From NCBI GenBank assembly GCA_003220225.1, contig QHRU01000066.1:1-54745 (forward strand): 54,745 nt of DNA, given 5' to 3'. Of this stretch, positions 42,255 to 51,237 are shown piece by piece; position 1 is the stretch's first letter; the number at the start of each line of letters is the position of its first letter. Under the pieces are notes generated by a model, which was given only the letters and a program-made list of their open reading frames with translations, did no database searches and had not been told where the DNA came from. Made by a program: the position numbers and the translations under genes. This stretch comes from Candidatus Rokuibacteriota bacterium (GTDB lineage: Bacteria > Methylomirabilota > Methylomirabilia > Rokubacteriales > CSP1-6).

Positions 42255-42360
42255 CCCTTGCACTACGGCCTCGAGATCACACGCCAGGTGCGCGAGCGCT
42301 CGCCGAAGACCGCCGTCATCGTGCTCTCGCGCTACGTGCAGTCGTGGCTGCTCCAGGCGG
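42255..42360 (+). pseudogene. Fragment of a NarL/LuxR-type response regulator
   Basis: A short stretch translates to YGLEITRQVRERSPKTAVIV LSRY, which matches the middle of NarL-family receivers (GLExxRQxRxxxPxTxVxVLSMY). Before and after it the homology stops and there is no start codon or DNA-binding domain, so it is a relic. Confidence 0.5.
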
Positions 42361-42535
42361 TGGGCCGCTCGGTGCGCAGCGGAAGCTGGAGCTGCTGCGG
42401 ATCCTGCGCTGACTGGGCGCCGAACTGCGGCGCGATCGGGACCGATTGGGCGACCGCGAGCCCGGGACCGAGACAGACGCCGAGCGCAATGCAGGTTGCG
42501 AGGGCCCGAACACTCACGCCGATCACCGGTATCAC
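42332..42535 (-). CDS. Short secreted-type protein, probably truncated
   Basis: A 67-aa ORF with a clear signal peptide (VRALATCIALGVCLGPGLAVAQS) and a Gln/Pro-rich segment, SVPIAPQFGAQSAQDPQQLQ. The GTG start overlaps the TGA of the upstream receiver gene (GTGA). The last ten residues lie antisense to the NarL fragment, suggesting that a rearrangement at about 42360 cut off the original C-terminus. Confidence 0.4.
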   Translation of the reverse strand: MIPVIGVSVRALATCIALGVCLGPGLAVAQSVPIAPQFGAQSAQDPQQLQLPLRTERPTAWSSHDCT

Positions 42536-42927
42536 ACGTCGCCGAGGCGCGGAAAGGGCTTTTTCGTCGTCGCGCTCGCGTGCAGGCGCTCGATCGCCTG
42601 ATGGTAGTGCGTGAGCGCCGACGGTTTCTGGATCACGTCCACCGCGCCCATCTTCTTGACGTCCTCGATCTCGTCGGGCGTCGCGTGGCCCGTGATCACG
42701 ACGACGGCGAGCGAGGGCCGCAGCCGGCGCACTTCGGCCATCACGTCGAGGCCGTTCATGCCGGGCATCGACACGTCGAGGAACATCGCGTCGAACGCCA
42801 CGCTCTTGAGCCGGTCGAGCGCCTCGCGCCCGGAGTGCACCACCGTCGTCGAGTGTCCCTGGCGTCTGAGCGACGTCGCCAGCACCTCGGCCACTTGCGG
42901 CTCGTCGTCGACGATCATGATCTCCAT
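42532..42927 (-). CDS. Single-domain response regulator (receiver)
   Basis: A 131-aa receiver: MIVDDEPQVAEVLATSLRRQ, phosphoacceptor Asp in MFLDVSMPGMNGLDVM, Thr in VITGHATPDE, Lys in VIQKPSAL, and a short basic tail. It is a close structural match to the receivers of NtrC-type regulators but has no AAA+ domain. A sigma-54 activator without a receiver is encoded divergently 202 bp away, so the two may work together. AAAGAGGAGGAAAAGAA precedes the ATG. Confidence 0.9.
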   Translation of the reverse strand: MEIMIVDDEPQVAEVLATSLRRQGHSTTVVHSGREALDRLKSVAFDAMFLDVSMPGMNGLDVMAEVRRLRPSLAVVVITGHATPDEIEDVKKMGAVDVIQKPSALTHYHQAIERLHASATTKKPFPRLGDV

Positions 42928-43053
42928 TTCTTTTCCTCCTCTTTGTAAGCCCTACAATTTGCCCGTGAACTTTCTACAAACCAATGTTCCCCAAACCACC
43001 GACTTGAATGTCTAAGTACTTGTAATAACTGTAATCATGGTGTGGGTAAACCC

Positions 43054-43070
43054 TTGGCACATGCGCTGCA
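43054..43070 (+). promoter_or_regulatory. Sigma-54 type promoter (TTGGCAC-N5-CTGCA)
   Basis: GG at 43056-43057 and GC at 43068-43069 are separated by exactly 10 bp, the -24/-12 spacing, within TTGGCACATGCGCTGCA. The start of transcription would be near 43081, leaving about 50 nt before ATG 43130. The upstream 100 bp is unusually AT-rich and may hold activator sites. Confidence 0.7.
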
Positions 43071-43129
43071 ATTCCCTGCAGACAGTCGAGAGTTTCGCAG
43101 TCGATACCACTGAATGGAGAGAGCAGGCG

Positions 43130-44155
43130 ATGATTGAGCCCCTGATGGCCCTCTGCACCAGCAGCAAGATGCAGCCAATCCGCGATCTGATTTCGAAGGT
43201 CGCGAGCACGAACACGACCGTGCTCCTCCGAGGCGAGAGCGGGACCGGCAAGGAGGTCCTCGCGCGCGCGATCCACAAGGCGTCGCCGCGTGCCGGCAAG
43301 CAGTTCCTGAAGGTGAACTGCGCCGCCCTGCCGGGCGAGCTGCTCGAGTCCGAGCTGTTCGGCCACGAGAAGGGCGCGTTCACCGGCGCCTATCGCCAGA
43401 AGCCCGGCAAGTTCGAGGCGGCCCATCAGGGCACGCTCCTCCTCGACGAGATCGGCGAGATGCCGCTGCGGCTGCAGGCCAAGCTGCTGCACGTGCTCCA
43501 GGACGGCGAGTTCTCGCGCGTCGGCGGCGAGAAGATCATCGACACCGACGTGCGACTCATCGCCGCCACCAATCGCGACCTCGAAGCCAGCATGCGCGCT
43601 CATCAGTTCAGGGAAGACCTCTATTATCGGCTGAACGTCATCGAGGTCCGCATCCCGCCGCTCCGCGAGCGCCGGGAGGAGATCCCGGGACTCGTCGACT
43701 TCTTCCTCAAGAAGTTCAACGTGCAATACGGTCGCGCGGTGGATATCCCGCCCGACACCATGCGCGTGTTCGTGGACTACCACTGGCCCGGCAACATCCG
43801 CGAGCTGGAAAACGGCGTCAAGCGCGTCGTCGTGCTGGGCACGGCTCGCCCGGTGCACACCGAGATTCTCGGCAACATCAGCCGCGGCCCCCGCGTGAGC
43901 GTGCCGGGCGCCCCCGCCGCCGCCGTCGCGAGCCCCGACGCGCCGATCAGCCTCAAGGAGATCGCGCGGCAGGCCGCCCGTGAGGCCGAGCGCGTGGCGA
44001 TCAAGGAAGTGCTCGACCGCGTCCACTGGAACCGCGCGAAGGCGGCGCGCCTGCTGCAGATCAGCTACAAGGCGCTGCTCTACAAGATCGTGCAGTGCGG
44101 CCTCGTGGTCCAGGATACGGAGCCGGAGAAGCAGAGGGAAGTCATCGCGTCCTGA
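43130..44155 (+). CDS. Sigma-54-dependent activator without receiver domain
   Basis: A 341-aa bacterial enhancer-binding protein: Walker A GESGTGKE (35-42), GAFTGA (82-87), Walker [12 protein letters not shown]-fingers in [17 protein letters not shown], then a Fis-type helix-turn-helix ([20 protein letters not shown]). Only about 10 residues precede the AAA+ domain, so activity must be set by another protein. ATG 43130 is preferred over an upstream start at 43037, because that would place coding sequence across the sigma-54 promoter. Confidence 0.93.
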   Translation: MIEPLMALCTSSKMQPIRDLISKVASTNTTVLLRGESGTGKEVLARAIHKASPRAGKQFLKVNCAALPGELLESELFGHEKGAFTGAYRQKPGKFEAAHQGTLLLDEIGEMPLRLQAKLLHVLQDGEFSRVGGEKIIDTDVRLIAATNRDLEASMRAHQFREDLYYRLNVIEVRIPPLRERREEIPGLVDFFLKKFNVQYGRAVDIPPDTMRVFVDYHWPGNIRELENGVKRVVVLGTARPVHTEILGNISRGPRVSVPGAPAAAVASPDAPISLKEIARQAAREAERVAIKEVLDRVHWNRAKAARLLQISYKALLYKIVQCGLVVQDTEPEKQREVIAS

Positions 44156-44225
44156 GCGGGGCGAGCCGCTCGCGAAGGGCGAGCCCCGACATCAGAGCGA
44201 GGTAGAGCAGGACGCGCAGGATCAT
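44142..44225 (-). CDS. Possible 27-aa hydrophobic peptide
   Basis: [20 protein letters not shown] and a basic tail, with GAGGAGGCCGACCG just before the ATG. It overlaps the 3' end of the activator gene by 14 nt. One membrane helix with a positive end is plausible. Evidence is limited to the ribosome site and composition. The rest of the gap up to 44387 shows no gene. Confidence 0.3.
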   Translation of the reverse strand: MILRVLLYLALMSGLALRERLAPLRTR

Positions 44226-44387
44226 CGGTCGGCCTCCTCAAGGCCGACGGAAGCAGCAACTCTCGTGCCCCGCTCGGGCGCCGCGGTCAAGTGCGCGGTT
44301 CCCGACGCCGGGCACCCCGCGGGCCCGCCGTCGCAAGGAAATTCTTTTCCGTCTTCGGGCACCCGGGAAGGCCCGCGTCACGCGTGT

Positions 44388-44393
44388 TACCCT
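44388..44393 (+). promoter_or_regulatory. Putative -10 box (TACCCT), leaderless TatA/B gene
   Basis: TACCCT followed by 7 nt and ATG 44401; no ribosome site in between. Confidence 0.4.
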
Positions 44394-44400
44394 AGCGCCA

Positions 44401-44883
44401 ATGTTCGACATCGGGCTGCAGGAAATGCTCGTCATCGGCGTGCTCGCGCTGCTCGTCTTCGGGCCATCGAAGCTGCCCGAGCTGGGCCGCATGATCGGCC
44501 GCGCGCTGCGCGAGTTCCGCCGCGCCAGCGACGAGTTCCGCTCGACCGTCGAGACGAACCTCCACATCAACGAGCCCGATTCGCCGCCGACGGTGTCGGA
44601 GTCGCAGCCGGCGACGAGCGAGCCCGCGACGGCCACGCTGCCGTCGGAGACCGAGCCGCTCGCGCCGGAGACGAGTGACGTCGCGGTGGCCCTCGATGCC
44701 GAGCCGATCGCGCACGGCGAGCCTTACTGCGCCCAGCGCGGGTCACGGCTGTTTCATCGCCGCGAGTGCGGCTGGGTGGCGCGCATCCCCGAGCCCGAGC
44801 GTATCTACATGAAGACGATGACCGAGGCGCGCGAGCAAGGCCTCGCGACCTGTCCCGTCTGCGAGCCCTGGGAGCCCTCGTAG
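44401..44883 (+). CDS. TatA/TatB-type translocase subunit with C-terminal Cys-rich (Ada-like zinc) domain
   Basis: A 160-aa protein. Residues 1-50 are a normal TatA/B start: one membrane helix ([21 protein letters not shown]) and an amphipathic helix. Residues 55-105 are a Pro/Thr/Glu linker. Residues 108-156 form a small domain with [12 protein letters not shown] (Cys123), a spacer and CPVC (151-154), resembling the metal-binding domain of Ada that also appears on other proteins as FHRxxC...CxxC. Ordinary TatA/B proteins end in an unstructured tail, so this fusion is unusual. No tatC is in the window. Confidence 0.85.
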   Translation: MFDIGLQEMLVIGVLALLVFGPSKLPELGRMIGRALREFRRASDEFRSTVETNLHINEPDSPPTVSESQPATSEPATATLPSETEPLAPETSDVAVALDAEPIAHGEPYCAQRGSRLFHRRECGWVARIPEPERIYMKTMTEAREQGLATCPVCEPWEPS

Positions 44884-44897
44884 GGCCCTCTTTTTTT
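44874..44897 (+). terminator. Rho-independent terminator after the TatA/B gene
   Basis: Stem GCCCT/AGGGC (44874-44878 and 44882-44886) with loop CGT, followed by CCTC and seven T residues. The stem overlaps the stop codon. The stem is short but the T-run is clear. Confidence 0.6.
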
Positions 44898-44899
44898 GC

Positions 44900-44929
44900 T
44901 TGCGTTCCTCAACATCCGTTGAGTATCGT
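44900..44929 (+). promoter_or_regulatory. lexA promoter with palindromic SOS-type operator
   Basis: TTGCGT (44900-44905) and TATCGT (44924-44929) are spaced 18 bp. Between them is the perfect inverted repeat CTCAAC-ATCC-GTTGAG (44908-44923), of the size and layout expected for a LexA dimer site, but unlike the E. coli or Bacillus boxes. LexA would repress its own gene here. Confidence 0.6.
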
Positions 44930-44949
44930 AGCGAGCCAAAGGAGATGTC

Positions 44950-45585
44950 ATGCGCGACCTGACCGACAAGCAGCGGGAGGTCCTGGGCTTCATGCGCTCG
45001 TTCGTCGCGAAGCACGGCGTGCCGCCCACCGTGCGGGAGATCGGCGACCGGTTCAAGGTGACGCCGCGCGCCGCGTTCGATCACCTGCGCGCGCTCGAGC
45101 GCAAGGGCGCGCTGCAGCGGCGCGTGAGCGCGGGACGCACCTCGCGAGCGCTGACGCTGACGGATCCGCCGGCCCGCGCCACGTACGCGGTGCCGATCCT
45201 CGGCCGCGTCGCGGCGGGTCAGCCGCTGCTCGCGAGCGAGAACCGCGAGGGCGAGCTGCACATCGCTCCCGCCTCGCTGCCGGGCCGCGGCGAGGATCTG
45301 TTCGCGCTGCGCGTGCGCGGCGAGAGCATGATCCAGGCGCACATCTGCGACGGTGACCTCGTGCTCGTACGGCGGCAGGACAGCGCGTCGCCCAACGACA
45401 TCGTGGTCGCGCTCGTGGAGTCGGAGTCCGGCGAGGGCGAGGCGACCGTCAAGCGCTTTTCGCGCGAGGGCGAGCGCGTCGTGCTCAAGCCGGAGCATCC
45501 GACGATGACGCCGATCGTCGTCGACCCGCGCCGCACGCCCGTGAAGATTCTCGGCAAGGTCGTGGGAGTGCTTCGAGGCTTTTGA
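44950..45585 (+). CDS. lexA: LexA repressor
   Basis: A 211-aa SOS repressor. The N-terminal winged helix is RDLTDKQREVLGFMRSFVAK and PPTVREIGDRFKVTPRAAFD. The cleavage site is Ala89-Gly90 (GRVAAGQ). Autoprotease residues are Ser126 (RGESMIQAHI) and Lys168 (ATVKRF). AGGAGATGTC precedes the ATG. The recognition helix differs from the E. coli type, fitting the non-canonical operator upstream. A small membrane-protein gene follows 17 nt later. Confidence 0.96.
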   Translation: MRDLTDKQREVLGFMRSFVAKHGVPPTVREIGDRFKVTPRAAFDHLRALERKGALQRRVSAGRTSRALTLTDPPARATYAVPILGRVAAGQPLLASENREGELHIAPASLPGRGEDLFALRVRGESMIQAHICDGDLVLVRRQDSASPNDIVVALVESESGEGEATVKRFSREGERVVLKPEHPTMTPIVVDPRRTPVKILGKVVGVLRGF

Positions 45586-45602
45586 ACGCGACGGAGGCTG
45601 TG

Positions 45603-45800
45603 ATGATGAACACGCACGCTCTGACGTACCCGGCGCTCCAGCGCCGGCTGATCTCGACCCGGCGCTCGCGCGCCCTTTTTTTGCCGCGGACCACTCAACA
45701 CGTGCCGAGCCGCGGCGTTCTCGTCGAGCTCGCGCGCGCCACGGTCGCGCTCCTCTCGCTCGCCACCTGGTGCGCGTCCCTGCTATTGATCGCCGGCTGA
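45603..45800 (+). CDS. Small protein with C-terminal membrane helix, downstream of lexA
   Basis: A 65-aa ORF (MMNTHALTYPALQRRLISTR...) with a basic N-terminal half and a final hydrophobic helix (ATVALLSLATWCASLLLIAG). GGAGGCTGTG precedes ATG 45603. It follows lexA by 17 nt and should be SOS-induced with it. In other phyla small membrane proteins beside lexA delay division (YneA, DivS-like), so a similar role is possible but unproven. I know no family for it. A run of T residues lies within the coding region. Confidence 0.55.
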   Translation: MMNTHALTYPALQRRLISTRRSRALFLPRTTQHVPSRGVLVELARATVALLSLATWCASLLLIAG

Positions 45801-45860
45801 CATTCCGCGCTTGGAGTTTCGTTCGTCGCGATGCAGTGCGGAGGGCCGCCAGCCCAGGGT

Positions 45861-45999
45861 GGGCTGCGGGGCGGCGCGGCTCTGTGAGACCCGTGTTTCG
45901 GGTATAGCGTCGGTTCCGGGTGTGAATCGGTGCGCGCTAACAGGCGCCGAACCAGCGTCGATTTGCGTGCTCGAACAGAGCCGCGCCGCCCCGCAGCCC
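45861..45999 (+). repeat. Long inverted-repeat element, copy A (139 nt)
   Basis: Perfect 25-bp arms at 45861-45885 and 45975-45999. Inside are a hairpin ACCCG-TGTTT-CGGGT (45889-45903), a conserved core with GAATCGGTGC, and TCGATTTGCGT before the right arm. The same element occurs in reverse at 54279-54420. It lies between convergent genes (lexA partner and HD-GYP). No ORF of substance is encoded, so it is a structured RNA, a terminator or a small non-autonomous mobile unit. Confidence 0.85.
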
Positions 46000-46021
46000 G
46001 CCCGGTGACTGACGACGCGCG

Positions 46022-47878
<1,857 letters not shown>

Positions 47879-47884
47879 CCTGTC

Positions 47885-47891
47885 TAGAATA
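47885..47891. promoter_or_regulatory. Overlapping divergent -10 boxes (TAGAAT / TATTCT)
   Basis: TAGAATA contains TAGAAT (plus, 7 nt before ligase ATG 47898) and, on the minus strand, TATTCT (7 nt before HD-GYP ATG 47878). The whole gap is 19 bp, so both mRNAs must be leaderless if these boxes are used. Confidence 0.65.
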
Positions 47892-47897
47892 CAGGGT

Positions 47898-49475
47898 ATG
47901 ACCCGCTTCGCGGATTTCGCGGCCCTCGGCCGGCGGCTCGAGCGCGCGCGGGGCCGGCTGGAGAAGCGGGACGAGGTCGCCCGGTTCCTCCGAACGCTCG
48001 CCCCCGACGAGATCGCCACCGCCGTGGCCTTCCTCGCCGCCCGCGCCTTTCCGGCGTCGGACCCCCGCGTGCTGGGCGTTCGAGGGTTGCCCGCGGAGCG
48101 CCCCGGCGAAGCCGAGGCGCTCCGCGGCCCCCTGACGCTCCTCCACGTCGCCGAGGCGTTCGCGGACGTCGCGGCGGCCGCCGGCTCCGGCGTGCGGCGC
48201 GCGCGCGACGAGCGCCTGGCGCGCCTGGCCTCGCGCGCGTCCGACGACGAGCGCGACTTCCTGGCCCGGATCGTCGGCGGCGAGATGCGCACGGGGGTCT
48301 CCGAGGGGCTGCTGCTGGAGGCGATCGCGGCCGCCTGGGGCGTCGACGTCGCGACGACGCGGCGCGCGGCGCTCTTCCTCGGCGACCTCACCGCGGTGGC
48401 CGTGCTCGCCGCCACCGGCGGCGCGGCGGCGGTGGCGGGGGCGAGCCCGCGGCCCTTCGTGCCGCTGCTGCCGATGCTCGCCGAGATCGCCGACGACTTT
48501 CCCTCCGTGCTGGCCGCGCACGGCGGCCGCACCGCGCTCGAGTACAAGTACGACGGCGCGCGCATCCAGCTGCACCGGGCGGGGGATCGCGTGCAGGTCT
48601 GGACGCGGCGCCTGTCCGACGTCACGCGCAGCCTCCCGGACGTGGTCGAGATCACGCGGCGCGATCTCTCCGGCGAGCCATTCATCCTCGACGGCGAGGT
48701 GGTCGCCCTCGACGCCGCCGGGCGGCCGCTGCCCTTCCAGGAGCTGATGCGGCGCTTCCGCCGCGTGCACGGCGTCGAAGCGCTCGTGCGCGAGATGCCG
48801 CTGGCCCTGCACTTCTTCGACTGCCTCATGGCCGGCGGACGCTCGCTGATCGACGAGCCCTACGAGCGGCGCTGGGAGGCGCTCACCGCGGTGACCGGCG
48901 GCCGCTACCTCGCCGAGCGGCGCATCGTCACCGGCGAGGCGGAGGCCGGCACGTTCCGCGACGCCGCGCTCGCCGCCGGCCACGAGGGCGTGATGGCGAA
49001 GGACCTCGCCAGCACCTACGAGCCCGGCGGCCGCGGCAAGCGCTGGTTCAAGCTCAAGGCGGCAGAGACGGTGGACTGCGTGATCGTCGCCGTCGACCGC
49101 GGCTCGGGCCGCCGCCGGGGCTGGCTCTCCAACTATCACCTCGCCGTGCGCGACGGTGAGACGTTCGCCGAGGTCGGCAAGACGTTCAAGGGGCTCACCG
49201 ACGCCCAGTTCGTCGAGATGACCGAGCGACTCTGGAAGCTCGCGACCGCCGACGACGGCTACACCGTGCGCGTGCGGCCCGAGGTCGTCGTCGAGGTCGA
49301 GTACAACGAAATCCAGAAGAGCCCGACGTACCCCTCGGGCCACGCGCTGCGCTTCGCGCGGATCGCCCGCGTGCGCGACGACAAGGCGCCGGGGCAGGCG
49401 ACCACGCTCGGCGAGCTCCGGCATCTCTACGAGCGGCAGTTCCAGACGAAAGGGCGCGCCGCCGGCGTGGTGTAA
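47898..49475 (+). CDS. ATP-dependent DNA ligase (LigB, archaeal/eukaryal type I-like)
   Basis: A 525-aa ligase with the N-terminal DNA-binding domain (residues 1-185, LARIVGGEMRTGVSEGLLLE), nucleotidyltransferase domain with adenylated Lys217 (LEYKYDGARIQLHR), FILDGEVVALD, LHFFDCLMAGG, EGVMAKDLASTYEPG, WFKLKAAE, and OB-fold. It differs in class from the LigD-type ligase at 19090-20004 and resembles the ligase found in actinobacteria and archaea, probably for repair. A RecA-fold ATPase gene follows 10 nt later. Confidence 0.96.
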   Translation: MTRFADFAALGRRLERARGRLEKRDEVARFLRTLAPDEIATAVAFLAARAFPASDPRVLGVRGLPAERPGEAEALRGPLTLLHVAEAFADVAAAAGSGVRRARDERLARLASRASDDERDFLARIVGGEMRTGVSEGLLLEAIAAAWGVDVATTRRAALFLGDLTAVAVLAATGGAAAVAGASPRPFVPLLPMLAEIADDFPSVLAAHGGRTALEYKYDGARIQLHRAGDRVQVWTRRLSDVTRSLPDVVEITRRDLSGEPFILDGEVVALDAAGRPLPFQELMRRFRRVHGVEALVREMPLALHFFDCLMAGGRSLIDEPYERRWEALTAVTGGRYLAERRIVTGEAEAGTFRDAALAAGHEGVMAKDLASTYEPGGRGKRWFKLKAAETVDCVIVAVDRGSGRRRGWLSNYHLAVRDGETFAEVGKTFKGLTDAQFVEMTERLWKLATADDGYTVRVRPEVVVEVEYNEIQKSPTYPSGHALRFARIARVRDDKAPGQATTLGELRHLYERQFQTKGRAAGVV

Positions 49476-49478
49476 AAT
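49473..49478 (+). promoter_or_regulatory. TAAAAT box before the RAD55-like gene
   Basis: TAAAAT overlaps the ligase stop and is 7 nt before ATG 49486. Because it contains the TAA stop of a codirectional gene, this could be coincidence. Confidence 0.3.
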
Positions 49479-49485
49479 CCAGCGA

Positions 49486-50373
49486 ATGAGCGCGCGCGTC
49501 TCGACCGGTGTTCCCAGGCTCGACGCGATGCTCGGCGGCGGCCTGCTGCCCGGCACGCTCGCCGTGGTCTACGGCGCCACCGGCATCGGCAAGACCCACC
49601 TCGGCCTCACCTTCGCCGACCGCGGCCGCGTCGCCGACGGCGCGCGCGGCGTGGTCCTGGACATGAACGGGCGCGGTGACAGCCAGCAGCACGACGAGTA
49701 CGCGGCGCGGCTCTTCGACTGGTCGCTGAAGGAGTGGACCCACACGGTGCCGCCGATGACCGAGCCGTACCCGTCCCCCGACCAGATGGACGCGTTCTAC
49801 TGCAACGCGCTCAAGTGGGTCGGGCGCGTACGCGACTTCCAGGTGCCGACGCCCGACGGCTCGTGGGAGTTCGACTGGAACTGGAAGGCGACGTACAACC
49901 ACGCCCTCCACACCGTGCGACCCTTCTTCTACTTCCACCTCGGGGCCGGCACCCGGCGCGTGGTGGTGGACGGCGTGGAGCCGATGAACCAGCCCGCCGA
50001 CTCCATCCAGTTCTGGATGTTCGACGAGCTGTATCGCAAGACGATCCATCGCGACGCCGAGACCGTCGGCATGGAGATCTGCCTGCCCGTGTGGAAGCAT
50101 CGCGAGTTCATCGATGCGCACCGCTACGAGCACGCGGCGATCACCACGCTGCTGCTGGTGACGACGGAGCAGACGCGGCTCGAGGACCTCCTGGCCCGCA
50201 AGGTCGCCGTGGGCGACCTCGGGGCCACCGCCAACACGATCCTCGTGATGGGCAGCGAGCGCGTGGGCAACCGCGTGGCGCGCCTGCTCTCGGTGGTCAA
50301 GCATCGCGGCAGCGCGATGAGCGACGAGATCGTCGAGTACCGCATCGACGGCGGCGGGCTCCGGGTCGGCTAG
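49486..50373 (+). CDS. RAD55/KaiC-like RecA-superfamily ATPase
   Basis: A 295-aa single-domain ATPase. TGVPRLDAMLGGGLLPGTLAV and Walker A GATGIGKTHL (residues 30-39) are typical of KaiC/RadA-like NTPases. Later segments (FDWNWKATYNHALHTVRPFF, MNQPADSIQFWMFDELYRKT) are not standard for KaiC, and the DNA-binding loops of RecA are not obvious. It follows LigB by 10 nt, so a DNA-repair helper role is possible. ATG 49486 is the only sensible start. Confidence 0.75.
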   Translation: MSARVSTGVPRLDAMLGGGLLPGTLAVVYGATGIGKTHLGLTFADRGRVADGARGVVLDMNGRGDSQQHDEYAARLFDWSLKEWTHTVPPMTEPYPSPDQMDAFYCNALKWVGRVRDFQVPTPDGSWEFDWNWKATYNHALHTVRPFFYFHLGAGTRRVVVDGVEPMNQPADSIQFWMFDELYRKTIHRDAETVGMEICLPVWKHREFIDAHRYEHAAITTLLLVTTEQTRLEDLLARKVAVGDLGATANTILVMGSERVGNRVARLLSVVKHRGSAMSDEIVEYRIDGGGLRVG

Positions 50374-50377
50374 GTCG

Positions 50378-51187
50378 TCAGACCTCCTGCGTCGGCACGA
50401 ACCTCCGCTTCTCGATGAAGGCGCGCGGCCCGTTCAGCGTGTCGGGCAGGGCGAGGTTCGTGTTCCAGAGCGTGTTCTCCAGCCGCAGGCCCTCCTCGAG
50501 CGTGAGCCCCAGGCCGCGGATGCACGCCTCCTTGTCGGTGCGCAGCGACGACTGCGGGTACTCGCAGATCTGCTCCGCCAGCTTCGTGCACTCGGCCATG
50601 AGCCGAGCGCGCCTGACCACCCGGTTCACGAAGTGGATGCGGTACGCCTCTCGGGCGTCGAACCAGCGCCCCGTGATGAGCAGGTCGAGGGCCACGCCGA
50701 GGCCGACGATATGGGGCAGCCGCTGGGTGAGGCCCGACTCGGCGCCGACGTTCCAGCGCCGGTTGACCACGCCGAAGGTCGCGTGGTCGGCGGCGATCCG
50801 GATGTCGCACGCCATGGCGAGCTCCATGCCGCCGGCCAGGCAGTAGCCGTTGACGGCCGCGATGATCGGCTTCCAGACGTCGATGCCCTTGGTGATGCCG
50901 CCGAGGTTCGGGCCCTCGTGAGCGCGCCGGCGGTTGCGCTCGGGTGAGCGCTTCGAGATCGTCTCGACGTAGTAGCGCAGGTCGGAGCCCGCGCAGAACG
51001 ACTTCGTGCCGGCGCCGGTGAGGATGGCCACGTACAGCTTCGGGTCGTCGCGGAAGTCGCGCCACACGCCCCAGAGGTCGTGGTCGACCTGCTCTTCGAG
51101 GCAGTTCTCGTGCTTCGCGTTGTCGATGGTGACGAAGGCGATGTGTCCCTTCTTCTCGTATCGCACCTTGCGGAGCCTGAGTGCCAC
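50378..51187 (-). CDS. Enoyl-CoA hydratase/isomerase family protein
   Basis: A 269-aa crotonase-fold protein: ILTGAGTKSFCAGSDLRYYV (oxyanion-hole segment), NGYCLAGGMELAMACDIRIA, and the catalytic-region NVGAESGLTQRLPHIVG. Of the two usual catalytic glutamates, the first is replaced near VVNRRWNVGAESG, so the reaction may be other than simple hydration. AAGGAGACGCGAC lies before GTG 51187, which I prefer to the ATG at 51211. The gene is divergent from the CCA enzyme gene. Confidence 0.9.
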   Translation of the reverse strand: MALRLRKVRYEKKGHIAFVTIDNAKHENCLEEQVDHDLWGVWRDFRDDPKLYVAILTGAGTKSFCAGSDLRYYVETISKRSPERNRRRAHEGPNLGGITKGIDVWKPIIAAVNGYCLAGGMELAMACDIRIAADHATFGVVNRRWNVGAESGLTQRLPHIVGLGVALDLLITGRWFDAREAYRIHFVNRVVRRARLMAECTKLAEQICEYPQSSLRTDKEACIRGLGLTLEEGLRLENTLWNTNLALPDTLNGPRAFIEKRRFVPTQEV

Positions 51188-51237
51188 GTCGCGTCTCCTT
51201 GTCCGGGGCATGATGGCGGAGAGGGGGGCACTCTAGC

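Noticed and set aside
43037-43129. Upstream ATG start for the sigma-54 activator
   Set aside because: It would code across the sigma-54 promoter, lacks a ribosome site and adds residues unlike the family.
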